A DNA stretch of 64,000 nucleotides, from assembly GCF_901933205.1 (NCBI RefSeq), contig NC_044573.1, positions 29,509,493 to 29,573,492 on the forward strand. Direction: 5' to 3'. The notes under the pieces are model-generated. The model worked only from the letters and a program-made list of their open reading frames with translations. It searched no databases and was not told the DNA's origin. Source of the stretch: Camarhynchus parvulus (taxonomy: Eukaryota; Chordata; Aves; Passeriformes; Thraupidae). Numbering within the stretch: the first letter of the stretch is position 1; every line of letters begins with the position of its first letter. The translations under genes were made by a program, and so were the position numbers. Shown here one piece after another: positions 42,201 through 56,100 of this stretch.

Positions 42201-45200
42201 AAATGATACCCTTTGCTGCTTTACTTTTCCCTGCTACAAGCCTAGAGTGCGGAGAAGGAAAGATGGAAAGAAAATAGGAATATGCAGATCAAAGAGAATT
42301 GAAGAATTCAACTATAAATGAGAAACCTTTATAGCTTATTGAGGTCCCCTGCATACTTCCAGCAAGAAATATTACAGTAGTACCAACCACTGTGCAAGTG
42401 GAACTAATCAGAAAATTTTCTAACTGGCATTCGTATGTCCCACAAGCTGAAACACATGGTTTTCTATGCATCAAAGTTCTGAAGATGCTGCAGTAGAACA
42501 TATCCATTCACATGTTCACTGGTATACAATCAATTTTTTTCAGCAGAACATGTATGGAACTTGTAATAACATGTCAGAGGCTATGAAAACCTACATATGA
42601 AATTTTATTGATAGTGCTTAAGCTACCTATGTTACTACTTCTGAATTATTTTGGAAATAAAAAAACTGTAGAAAGAATACAAAAAAACCCTAAACCAACC
42701 CCAGTCTTTTGAATCTTCAAGGTTCTCAGACTTTATCCCCATCTCAAAGTAGATTGAAGATAAATTCAGCTTTCAAGAACTGGCAACAGATCCATAGAGT
42801 GAAACTTACACAATTTGAAAATGTTGAGGATCACTTACTCCTCTACAGCTCACTCTAATTCAGTAAAGAATTTATGAATAAAATAGCTACGCATTTTTAT
42901 TCTAGACCTTTCTTCATATAAAGGGTACCAGTTAATCATTGGTTAAGTGCCACATTCTTTACCTTTGTATGAAAAATCTTATCATGTAGAATTCTTTATT
43001 CCATTGAATTGGTTTGTAATTTCTTTTCTGATAAAGGCCAGGTTTCCTAAGGTGCTCAGTTGACTTTATAGATTTACAAAAGCATCTCTAGATGCAAACT
43101 GGAGAAAACTGAAAACACTAGAAAACTGGTGTTCTGAAACCATTAAATAATAATGCCAAAAATTAGGCCATTTCAAACAGATATCCAAAATCTGTCTGAA
43201 GAATATTTCAACCATGCTTTTCTGTATTTCAGAACCGCACCTATAAAATGACCCCAAATAACAACTACTTATTCTACAGCAAAAATACAAAATTAATCCC
43301 ATGTGAAGCACACAGATTGCATAGTGAGAATTTCTATAGACAAGTCCAGAAACAAGTTAATAACTGTTTACAATTACCTCTCTCTACACCAGTAAATCAG
43401 ATGCTACCTCTGCCCATTTTCAGGCTCTACTTTCTATTAAAAATTCTGATATGCAAATATTAAAGTTCAATACAATGCTGAGCTGACTGGTTAGGCTGGC
43501 AGCTTCTTGAGGTATTTCTACAAGAGAATCATTATGAGATTGTGACTGGGGGAGTGTCTGGTAAAAGTCCTCATATACTACCACTTCTGGACTGTGATTC
43601 CCTATAAGTGATCGCTGAAAAAGAAGTCTAATATTAAAAACATAGATCATTTGAGACCACACATGGAATGTATTTGCTTACCAGTTTGCATACGTTCAGC
43701 CTGCTCATTAATACTATTTAACTTCTCAGTGTAAACCTCTTTGTAGCCGTTGATGAAAGAGAGATAAGATTTAGGTGTTACATAAGCTCGTCTTCGATAC
43801 CTAAACAAAAGCGTATTGGCAACATCAACTTCACGTATATTTTTAATATATACAGCTATTTGATCACTTCCACAAAAAAGAAAATTATATAACTCAAGTC
43901 TTTATTCATTCAAAATCAGATTTCTTCATGATGCAAACCCTTATACTTTTAGTTACATTTTTTTTTATCCACACAGACAATATTAAAGACTGTTGAATAG
44001 TGGGAATGAAGATGAATTTGCAAGGTAATAGCAATTCTTTTTCATGGCCTGAGGATATAATAGTATAGCAGATTTATTTTTTATTACCCTTAAAATACCT
44101 TCATTGATACATAGAACACAAGTTCAAAAAACACTTTCAGTAGCAACATTTTTGAGATTAATTATTGCATAAGTCGAAAATATTACCTTTGGAAATAATT
44201 CTCACAGCTTTCTGATACTATATCATGGAAGAGACCCATGGTTTGTACTATTTCTGTTTTAACTGGTGGAGGACAGACCATATTAAATTCTGACAGAAAA
44301 TAGTTGGACACAGCTACAAGAGCTTCCCTGGGCCATCGACTGAACCAATCCATGGTGCACCCTGATATCAGACCAGGAAATTTCAAAGAACGTGCACGGA
44401 ACTTCTCACCAACCTGAAGAGAGAATCGTAGTTTGTTAGCAGTATGATTCTTAAGCAAAGGTCAATGAAAGTGTTTAATTAGTAAAAACAACTAAATAGT
44501 CTATTTTCTTCTTGATCAATTTCTGCTAAGAACACCTTGAATTTTTTTTTCAAGCAGAGTTTTGCAAAATTTCTAACATTCAACATTCATGAAATTTGAA
44601 GAAAGAAATTAATTACAAATATATATTGTTTTAATATTTTGAAGCATCAAATAATGTATTTTTATTACCAATAAAATACTCTTTTCTGGTTAAAAGCCAT
44701 AATTTCACAAAAGTACATTCACTGATGTGTATTAGGAAAGAATATTCGAGAGAAAAAAAAGACTTAAACTTGTAAGAAATTATTTAGTTTTTAAGTATTT
44801 TGCTGTTAAGTTTTCACAGCTGTGCTATTACTTTTATTATCTCAGCAATTACAACGAGACTTCAGTAATCTTTTTATGCATTTTGAACTTCCTTAAAAAA
44901 ATAAAACTTGAATAATTATCTTATACCACATAGGCAAGTTTGCTAATGGAAGAAAGGAAAACAGATACATAGAAAAAACTTACTGGAGAAAAGCAGAGGA
45001 CAACATGCAAGTTCTTCTTTGCTCGACTTAAGAAGTACTCATAAAGATTGTCAAAGGTAGGAGGATGTCGAGGTAGCTCTTTTTTCATCACAGGTACTAA
45101 GGATTGGGTGATTTCATCCAATTCATCCCGAGCAAATAAATTAGAAATCTTTTTACAAAGTAAGAAATTGATAATTAATTGCATGGATGTAATTATTATA

Positions 45201-48200
45201 GAATTTATAAATATTTGCCTGTTTACATCTGTATCTCTCTCTCTCTGCATACACACAGTTTAGACTAAAAACCACAAGTTTAGACTTATGAAATTCCATT
45301 GGAATCTAAGAAGTCCAACTCCAGAAGAGTATAGAATTTGAACTGGCAGCCAAATCATCATTTAATAAAAGGCTACTGAAATACTAACCACAGCCCTTTT
45401 ATATTCTCCTGGCTTACAGTGAAATAAAGAAACTACACATCCAGAGCACTCCTTACTTAAAAAGTTGAAATATTTTAATTATTATTACTCTACAATGTAT
45501 TACCAAGACAAATAAAGTAGTGAGAACAAATTCAACAGTTCCCTGCCTCTAGAGCACATTGGCTGTCAGGCTGAGACCCTTACCTCTCCTGAAGACAGCA
45601 GATTATTTACATATTCCAAAAATGATTCCTCTTTTATCTCATTATCAGTGAAAATGAAGGTGATACCTTGTCCTTCCTGTCCAGCTGTCCTATATAACAC
45701 TTTTAAGTCTTCTGCCAGATTGGTTACATTATAGGATCTAAGAGAAATAAGGAACATTATCTGTTAGTTCAAAACAACGCAGAATACTGCTCTTTTTGGA
45801 TTACAGTATTTTATAAATGACATTGCAAACATACTTTGTAAACACAGATATTTTGGTGCAGGAATAGCTAACACACGGTGTACCTTTTTCAAGTCAAAAT
45901 AAATCTAGTGTTGTATCCAAACCAGATAAGAGTGTATTGTTTTCAATATTTTTTCAATGGTGTCAAAATTAAAAAAAAAAAAAAAAAAAAGAAAAATTTG
46001 TAGCCAAGTAAAGACAAAGCAATACCATAAACCTGATTTATATATTTCTTGCATTTCTTACCTGGTTAAAGTTATCTGAAATATTTTATAGCCAGCAATG
46101 AAGGAGGCTAACTTTGAAAGACTTTGTTTTCCGGATCCACCAACTCCAACAAGTAAAGCATTTCCATAGGCTGTCCGAATAATTCGGGAAACCTATAGAG
46201 GAAATAATGAAGAAAAATATCGGAAATAAAGTTGAACGTTAGTTAGAAAAATTTAAAAATCTATTATGCTTTATGCTTAATTTGCTATAATACAATGTAA
46301 AAATTATTAAAAGGATACTTGCAGGAAATTTTTCTTTACAAGAACACTTGTAAATTCTTTAGAAATTTTGTGTGGCTAATGAAGAAGCTGCATATAAGAA
46401 TATGGGATTGTTATAATCATAAATACATGAAAGGGGCTATTTTGAGCTCCAGCTTATTTTGAAGACATCATCCTGAATGTGTTTAAAAATACCAATAAAA
46501 AGCTTTAGCTAAAAGAACAAACGTACTAATTTCCTAATTTTAGTAGTCTGAAAGACTTAACACGAATAAACGATGCTTTAATGTTATCTTCTAGTCTATC
46601 AACTTTCAACATTTCTTCTGTGATAGTTTTCTTACTAAGTCTCCAGACACAAAAGCCGAATTACAAATTTTCTATTCTATTGTTTTCTGACACATATTCT
46701 TTGGGTTTACGATATATTAGAGCACTATTAATATTCTACATTATATTTTGGTTCACATGTAAATTATGCACAAAATTCAAAAGATTGGCATCTACATCAA
46801 GTCTTTGAAATATATACATTTTTATCTTTTATAATATTTTTAGCTTACTGCACACTTCCTTATGAGGCTTTCCAGATATATGTATTAAAGTCTAAATATG
46901 AAATTACGTAGGTGACTAGATTTATTGTCACCTTAGGTAGAAAGGAGCCCTGCTGTCACTGACTGCATATCAAGGATATTCTAGCTAAAACTTGCCAATA
47001 AAAAATGGAATGTCAGAGGCTTTCAAGGTCTTCTGAAATGCACCTAGCATCATGTGAACCATATTTTAAAAGAAATTTATTTACTCCTGTTTAAATGCAA
47101 AGCAAACAAACATTTACTTCATTTGAGGTGAATTAGAGACAAACAAAACCCCTTCTTCTGTTTTTGTTTTGCTGCAACTTCTGTGTGTCTTTCAGCAATC
47201 CAGTCAAAGCAATTCCTGAGATAACACTTCTTAAAGCTGAGACACTTATCTCATACTTTGCCTTTATTTTAACCTCCATGAATCAGATTTTGATTTCAGA
47301 TGAATTCTTTTCTTATACATTCCTTTATGATTAGGACAACAAATGATAGTTGAGACCTACACACTACCCTAATCTCTACCCTACACACTGATTCTATTGC
47401 AGCCCCAGTTTATATTTCCTTTCATCCAGTCAAATTCTACCTCAGATTGTTTTTGTCCCCTGTCAGGCACAGATACATTTGAAGTGTTCTCTGAATTCTA
47501 AAAATATTTTTATATAGACAATATAAATGTCTTTATTTATGGTCTCACATTTCCTATTGAGGAAAATTTTCATCTGTCTGAATACATAGAAGTTTAAACA
47601 CATATTTAAGTAAGGAATTTATTATAAAACATGCAAACAGGTAAAACAACTGTAGCTCTTTCCTAGTTCTCAAAACTGACCATGCAAAGATGGCAAAGTA
47701 GTTTGGGGATAAGAATAGCTTTTCACAATGTGACCTCTAAGAATAGCTTGTCCAAATAAACACTGTTACAACAGTTAAACAAATAAAAAAGTAGCAATAC
47801 CAAACCTTAATAAGATGTGTCATTGCATCCTTGAAAAACACCAAATCAAGAAAGGACCCTCTAATATTTTCATTATATTGGAACTGATATTGCCGCAATT
47901 TGTTACAAAGGAATTCATAGCTTGGAATCTGGGGGAAAAAAAAAAAGAAAAAGTCTGTAGCAACACTTGTAGGGCACTTCAGAATTTTAAAACTCCCTTG
48001 ATATTTCTACGCAAACTTCAGTTTTATGTTTTGCCCATATGTAATGGTATTATCTTGCTAATTCACCATAATTATTGCAGTTGTGTTTATGCAGAAATTT
48101 TTTGCTAATGGTGGAAGAAAAAAAAGAAGCAACAAGAACAGGAAAAGAGAGATCATATTTATATGTCATTATTAAATCTAACATCACTAAAATGATTTGT

Positions 48201-51200
48201 TGCATGCTAACTAGAAAATTCTGGATATATTTTCACAAAAATTTTCGTAGCTATTTAACAAAACTCTGTATTGTATGAGTTCAGCAATGTAACACACTTA
48301 AAAATTAAAGGAAAACTTTGGTGCCTAGTATTCGATGTGTAAAATGAAATACCTCCTCATAAACTTTTGGTGCTTGAAGCTCAACGTCTTCTGGTTCTTC
48401 ACCAGTTGGTTCAGGTTCATCCCGTAAAAAATCTACAAAATATGGTTCAGTTTTGAGAACTTGACTTAAATCTGCCTCCACATGTTCCTCAATTGTTTTA
48501 TCAATAGTTTCTTCAAACCAAGCTGTGTCTTCGGGTGTATTAAACCTGAAAACCATAAATTAGTACAAATTAAAAATAATATTTCTAGTTATATAGAGAG
48601 AAAACAGGTATCTAAGTACTAAGAAAAAACCCGAAAACAACAACAACAACAAAAAAAAACCCCAAAACTTGTAACATTTTAAAGAAAAATATGTATTAGA
48701 TGATACATACAACACAGTGGTCACAGACAAGGATTAGGCAACATTCACACAAGTCAAGCGCTTCCCTACTATAAAGTGTAATAGTCAGTGACATTAAATA
48801 TAAAACAAGCTAATTTGATTTTCCAAGTTTGACCAAGAATGAGACAACAACAGACTATGTAATTTTTCAGACAAAAAAGGAAGAAAAAGGGTGAATGCTT
48901 TCCCAAATAACCATGGCTAAGTGAATCTTTCATCTTTCAACCTGCAGTAGAACAGCATAATTTCAGGTATCACAACACTGCCTATGGAACTGCAATTAGA
49001 CAAGGAATACTGAAAGGAAGGTAGTATATGCCACTACATCCTGACTCCAGGTCTCAACATGCCTTACAAAAACCCCATAATTAGCAGAGGAATACACGTT
49101 GGGGTAGAGGGGACTAATTAAAGTCCGGAAACATATACTAGTGACTACATTTTATTGTGTAAACAGCTTTATCTGCTTCCCTTAAGAGATTCAATCTGAT
49201 TTTAGTACAGATCAGACCTTTGACTACTCTGCTCATGATTACTGGTGAAGCAACAAAAAATACTACTTAGGAGTCACTGGCAAATGCAAGAGACAAGAAC
49301 CACCTCATCCACAGAAAATGTTAATTCCAACTGTGAATGTCAAAGTACATAAAAAAATAGTTTCCAAATATTTACTTCTTTTTCTTTTCAGTGATACAAC
49401 TGAGAGGAAAGCAGAACAAATGTGTGAGTTTTCAAATAAGACAAGCTAAATTGAAGAACTGTTGTAGAGACAGCCTAGATATGTATTACATCACTATTGC
49501 TAGAGGTCTTTTGTAATGACATTAGAATATCACTAGGAAATTTAAATTTTAATTTGATCACTAGGAAATTTAAAAGCAGCATGGAAACAGGGAATGCATG
49601 ACTACACTCTTCCTCTCCCTCTTTCTAATATATCTGTACAAATACGTCTTCCATGCATTTTTAAATTTACCACAACAAATTAAAAACATGCATTAACATA
49701 TCAATAAATACCAGTGATACTGCTCCCTAATTTAAAGCAGAAAATATTACACTGTATGATTCTGTATGATACTTTTGCCTTAGTAGGGTGGATCCTAGCT
49801 TAAAATAAAATTAAATATTTTCCCTGCCTCATTTCAACAGCACTCTGTTGCACATAAAAATATATAGACATAAATTTTATCAAATATGTATGTTTGTATA
49901 ATATTTGATAGTTAAGAGAGTGAGAAATATCAGACAGAAATATCAGCACTGCTAATATTTTGCAGTGGATGGACTTCTCTGATCACAGAGAAATAATTAT
50001 AACTATTCACAGTAGTAGAGGGTATATGTCAGGCTTTTAGCAGCAGCTTTAGTGCTACTTCCAGAATTTCACAAGAAATTGAAGCACAATGAACAGAAAA
50101 ATAATAGTGGTCCCCAAGACATACAGGTCATAGTTATATCTGTTTTATGAACATTTTGAAAGAGATTTATAGGAAATGGGCCAATTTTTAGTCATAAGCA
50201 TGCAATCCTGTTTTTTTCTGTGAGGAGAGCAAAGCAATTTTAAATTATCCTATGTGTATAAATTTAGGACACCATAAAGTTCTCTTTTCTACAGTGGAAT
50301 TAGCAGCTGAGTGCAGCCAAATGGGGGGGAAAAAAGTAGGTTAAAAGATATAATACCTAGATATTTTGATGTTTTCCATTCAGATACTGAGTTAATCTAT
50401 CAGTATATACCATGATATTTGTTGGAATGACATACCAATGCAGACTGTATGTAAAATAAGATAAAAGTTTTCATATTGGCCTAATAAGATTTATAACATT
50501 TAGAAGTTTTACAGATGTATGAGCATAAATGGCTAAACCTACTAAATATAAAATGCCATAATTATTATACCTGTCAGCAATTACCCTGGTACATTCATGC
50601 TTAAAAAGTTTTAGGATAACAGCGCTGGTTGTGCATTCTTCTGCCTTTATAGTTAACATTCCTTGCCAAATTCTAGAAAGGTCTCGAAGGTTGAAGATAT
50701 AGTGGAATTTAGATGGTGTAGGTAACATCTTTGCCTAAAGAAAAGGATTGTTAATATTCAAAATCAGTTAACACCTAGAAAGAATCAATAATAATAGAAT
50801 TTATAACTTTATCATTAATAACACATATAAAACATGCAAATAACAAAAAATACTACTTTTCACACGTAATACTGTGGGAAAACTCTTTATAAGAAGTCAC
50901 CAAGAGTATCTAATTCCTTAAAAGCAGAATCTATCACTAAATGTAGAACACCAAGACTTACAACATGTAATTTTTTCACCAGTTGCTCTGGGTTTATAAA
51001 TTAAAAATTATAATTTGTAAAGAATTTCACTCCCTGCCCCTTAGCTATGGAGATCAAAGCTTTGGGTAACATGAATTAACTTATATGAAGGAATGGACTG
51101 ATATTTCTATTCTGTCTTCTATACTGAAATCTGATATTTTCCAGATTTCATCTTGAAAACATTGTAGCCCATTCTCTAGGGGTTTTTTAATCTCTTTTTT

Positions 51201-53138
51201 TCTTTTCTTTTCCTTTTTTGAGGGGGTTGAGTGGTTTGGTTTTTTGTTTGTGTTTTTCTTATAGATATGATCTTAGGGAATAGTTGCCTAAACTAAACTA
51301 ATAGTCACTCTATTCAGAGATAAAACTTTCCTTGCATTTATACCTTTGTCCGCTGCCACAATATTCTTCCTGTTGGGACCAATTTTTCCACCATACCACA
51401 TACTTCAGGGTTGAATTCTCTACAGGGATGAAAGTATCCATTGGCAATTATACCTGAAAAACACAAGACACAATAAACAATTAATCTCAGCTTGTAGGAT
51501 ATAATAAGGTAGGTCATGAGCAAGACAAATAGGTGCTTGTTTGAAACAATACTTGGTAAAACATAATTTAAAATTACAGGTGAAATTATTTTTCTCTGTT
51601 GTCTATGTCTTTTCTGAATTGGTATAGAAACATTGGGCAGTAAGTGCTGGGTTTCTGCCATATCCTGTATTGACAGAATTACCAGAATTGAGAAATTTAG
51701 CAACACAGTGCATTCCAGACAGTTCAGAATTGGAATGTTAACCTACACAGAAATACCAGTGCTCATAGTCTTCCAGGAAATGTCATTACTTTCTTAATAT
51801 TTGTTTGTCCAAAATTAGAAAGACAAACATTTTAAGGAATTAATTTCTCTTCCACAGCACTATTTTTGCTGTACCACAGCTTCAGCTGTTTTCCTGGAAG
51901 AACTCTGAATTTGCATGATGAAAGTGAGAAAGAAAGCATACTTTTATAAATTTTAAATCCATTACAAAGGGAAATAAACTGTACTAAAACAAAAAAAAAA
52001 GTACCAAAAATTTTGTCGATGGATGCGTTGGATGGCAATGTACAATTGAAGACAGAAAATTGTCTTTTTAAACGCTGGGGAATATCATTACGGCCTCCTC
52101 CAGGATGTATCATTGCTGCTATTATTTGTACATCTACAATTGTAAGGAAGTCTCCAGGTTTATCCAAGCTGTACATCCCTCTCATTTCCATCATCTGACG
52201 GACAATTTCATTTGTTATCTGGAAATTTATGTAAATTGTACAAATTAGAAATTTATGCAAGAAAAGAAGAAAATACACCATGATAATTTAACTTATTTTT
52301 GTAATTCTACTAATCCAGAGAGAGATATTCTTACCTTAATCTAAAACCAGATTAAACTACCTTCCTTAGAAATATGGAAGATCTTTTTTTATGTGATTTT
52401 AAGTGGCAGGAAAATTTTTTCACAGCTCTACTGCCATATAATATCACGAAATCATGTTTGTATTCTTTTGAACTAAACAAAATTAACAAAATTAACAGAG
52501 GGAGAAAAAATTCTGTTCCTTATTTTGTTGCTGGAAATTCAGCTACAAATGTTGCAGCTATCCTTTTCTGCTCACTCTCGGGCCTCCTTTGAAGCAAAAT
52601 AACTGATTCTTTTATGCTTTTTTGGAAAGGTTATTCACTCTTCATTCCACTCTACAGCTCCAGAGTTTTCCCCTCAGCAAGTGCTCCAATGATATTCAGC
52701 ATGCCTTATGCATGTGCTCACACACCCCACCAAAACCAACATGATATGCAGCATGTCACCAATCACAAACCATTATTCCATCACAAATATTTCAGCCATG
52801 TCTTGGGGCCATAATGCAAGACTTAGTGGAGGCCTTGAATTTTTCATATCCCTTATTTCTCTCTCCAAGGTATTGGCCTTTCTCTTGGCAGAGATTTATT
52901 TACTGGTACTCTCAAATTAATGTCAATCTTGAAATTGATAATATACTACTTTAGTATGGTGCTGATTTTTGTTTAGTCTTAAAAAAATAAGGAAGTGGAG
53001 AATATGTAAAATATAGCATCATTATATTACATATTTCATCAATAAATATAATTTGCTCTCTTTTTTTGTGTGCATCAGTGTAACAAAATTATAAAGCACT
53101 TCCAATAATTAACAGTTAACTAAAAAATTTAGGAAGTC

Positions 53139-53185
<47 letters not shown>

Positions 53186-56100
53186 GTCCACATAAAAAAT
53201 GACAACATTTTGAAAATAAGTAGTAAATATTAAAAAAGTCTACCTGATCTCCCCATTCATTGATAAATGGCATATTGATATCATCAATAAAAATAGTCAT
53301 CTTTCTGCCTCCAGGAGGTCCATAAGTGCTTCCAACACGTTTGTCCACATAACTCTCTATTGTCCTCTAAAAAGATAAAGAAAGTTCTCCTTTTATATCT
53401 AAAGCAACAATATTTAAAAGAAATCGTTGAAAAACCTGCAACAGCACTCAGGCAATGATTCTCTCTTTTTGCTAGCAGTTTCACCTTTGATTCTGCTATT
53501 AAGGAACACAGTTTCTAAGGAATCCAACTCTAGTCCTGCAACCCACCTCTGGCTATCAGAGCTTTTTAAAAAGTTTCCAAACTTTGAACTTTTAAAAGTT
53601 TCCAAACTAATAATAATGAAATTATTATTTCATTATCAGCATTATCATTCCAATAACTAATACAACTTGTTTAATATTTGCAGTACAACTGCAGGGCAGA
53701 GAGGCAACTTAGATTCCTTTAATTATGATTTTCCAGGTGTCTTGTGAGGGATATAATGCAAAATTTTTAATATTTTGGTGGCAAGAAAGAGGATGCAATA
53801 GACAAGTAAGAATGATATATAGCTGAAATGTTTCTTCAAAGTTCTGCAGCTCTACAGTATTTCTAAAGATACATAAACAATGACATAAAAAAACACCTTA
53901 CAAGATGGTACCAGATGTTTTCCTTAGACAAGTAATGTTTTCTCCATAAAAGCACAAATGAGTAATGTAGCATGTGCTGTCATAAAGATAAAAGTATTAA
54001 AAGTATTTCTGAAACAGAAAATACACACATCTTTTGTCCAACATTTTTGCCCCATTTTTACAACAGGGTATTGATGAGTATTTTAAGATACAGGCATACA
54101 GAGAATATGTGATTAAGGTGTAAAAGAGAAACTGGTAAGTGATTACATAAGAAATCAAGAACTTTGTAGCATGTCTAATGCATCCAAAATCACACAATCT
54201 TTCAAATAGCCTCAGAATGGTGACTCAAAATTAAAAAAAAAAAAAGGTGTAACTCTTTCAAGCGTTTAGAAGTATTTCACCTGTTTTTCTGCTACATCTC
54301 TCCACTGGAAACCAGCAGAGTGAATCATGTCTTGAGCTGACTCACTGCTAAGGGAGCCCCTCCTCTGAGGTGCTGCAGGACTGCAGCAGAGACAACACAC
54401 ACCAAGGTCCTCTCACACATCCTCTGTGCCAGAGACGAGCAAGCCTGGGATTTGTTTGCAAGAATGTTCTAAGGACCCATAATATGCTTGGTAAAGGACA
54501 CTGGGACAGAGATACTGACTGTTCCACAAGCCTTGCATGCCTGAAAGGGTGGCTGCCTTATTCTGTCTCATTTTGATACAAACCGTGACCAGGGATCTTA
54601 CACATAAGAATGGGAATAACTGGGAAAAACTCAGCAGCCATTCTGCGAGTCTGGAATTTTTTTAAAAAATAGGTGTATTTTTCTTTTTTTCACCATTTTC
54701 TTAATAAAATTTACATTAGGTTCTTAAAAAATATGCCTAATATTGCAATGGAGTTTGTAAGACCTACTCCATGAAGAGATTTTTCAATCAATAAATTTTC
54801 CAAAATGAATTCTTTTTCCTACCAGAGGCTCATCACTATGAATTCATTACATTGAATTGGAAATGAAGCTAATTTAACTTACAGAATCACATCGTAGCAA
54901 ATTAGTAGTATCAAAGTGTTATAACACATCCTTTCAATCACTTGAAAAAACTATGCACAGCATTTTTTTTCTGTTTATATAGATTTTTACCAGTTACATA
55001 GAGTAAGAGAAATTTCTACAAAGTTGTCATTCTAGAGGTCTTTAAAATTGAATTTCTGATGCTGTAGTTACTCTTGAGCTGAAGGAAAAAAATTATCTAA
55101 AGGTTGATATCAGTTCTTTATTTAACTAAAATTAAAATTAATACTATGTACTAAAGAATCATTAAAAACCCAAAGTATAACTAAAATCTAAGCAGAAAAT
55201 CAGAGATCTTTAGCAAAAAAATTTCATTCTTGGAATTTCTAATGAAAAACCTCACAGCAATCATGAATATATGTATCTCTATGTGAGTGGCTATATTTTA
55301 CTCTGATCTGCAAAAATTATTTTTATAGAATTTTCTGAAATGTTGAAGTGACTTAGACAAAAAAGATCCTTTAGAATTTATTTCTAAATCATTTCTCATC
55401 AGAATTAAGTACCCTTTATACACTTAGCAAGGAAATGGTATGCAATATTGCTTAAAATCTATATTTTTACCTGAAACATAAATGGTTCTGTGGCAGAAGA
55501 AAAGTTTAGACTTTTTGACAAATGCTCTTCTGGGTCATATCTCTTCATATATCCCTTAATCATAACTGTCTTTGCAGTCCCCTGTTCTCCTATGAGCAAA
55601 ACAGCCTGTAACAGATAATTAAACCACATAAGTAATATCAAAACTTATATTTATATATGCATAACAGACCTATTTTTGAGAAAAGAATAGTTTCTGTGTC
55701 TATTTTTAAATGCTACATTTTTGATAGGTTTTTCTTGTCTCCAGATGCACTGACACCATATGTGTTTTTCACCCCACACAGATTCTCCAAGAAATTTCTT
55801 AGAAGAATTAAAAGAGAAAGGGAGAAACAAGAATGTGCTAGAGGATTTTCTTCCAATTGCCAAACTTCTTCCAGTTTCTGACACATCTGCTGCAACAGTC
55901 TCTTTTAGTGGATGACCCTAAGAAGGCTTCCTGTAAATTCCTTCCTTTATATTCTAAAGTTCTGTTCTTGAACAAAAATAATTTCAGAGGCTCCATGTTA
56001 AGAAAATAAAAATAAAACAATATAATGATGCACCTGGGAAGCAATGACTAGAGGCAATGACTAGAAGATGGAGAACAATTATAACATCCAGTTACTTAAG

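Larger units (their letters stand above)
41115..43681. other. DNAH5 intron, 2.6 kb, with two CR1 fragments
   Basis: Separates the first two coiled-coil 1 exons. It holds CR1 3' ends at 41597 and 42110. No gene seen. Confidence 0.6.
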
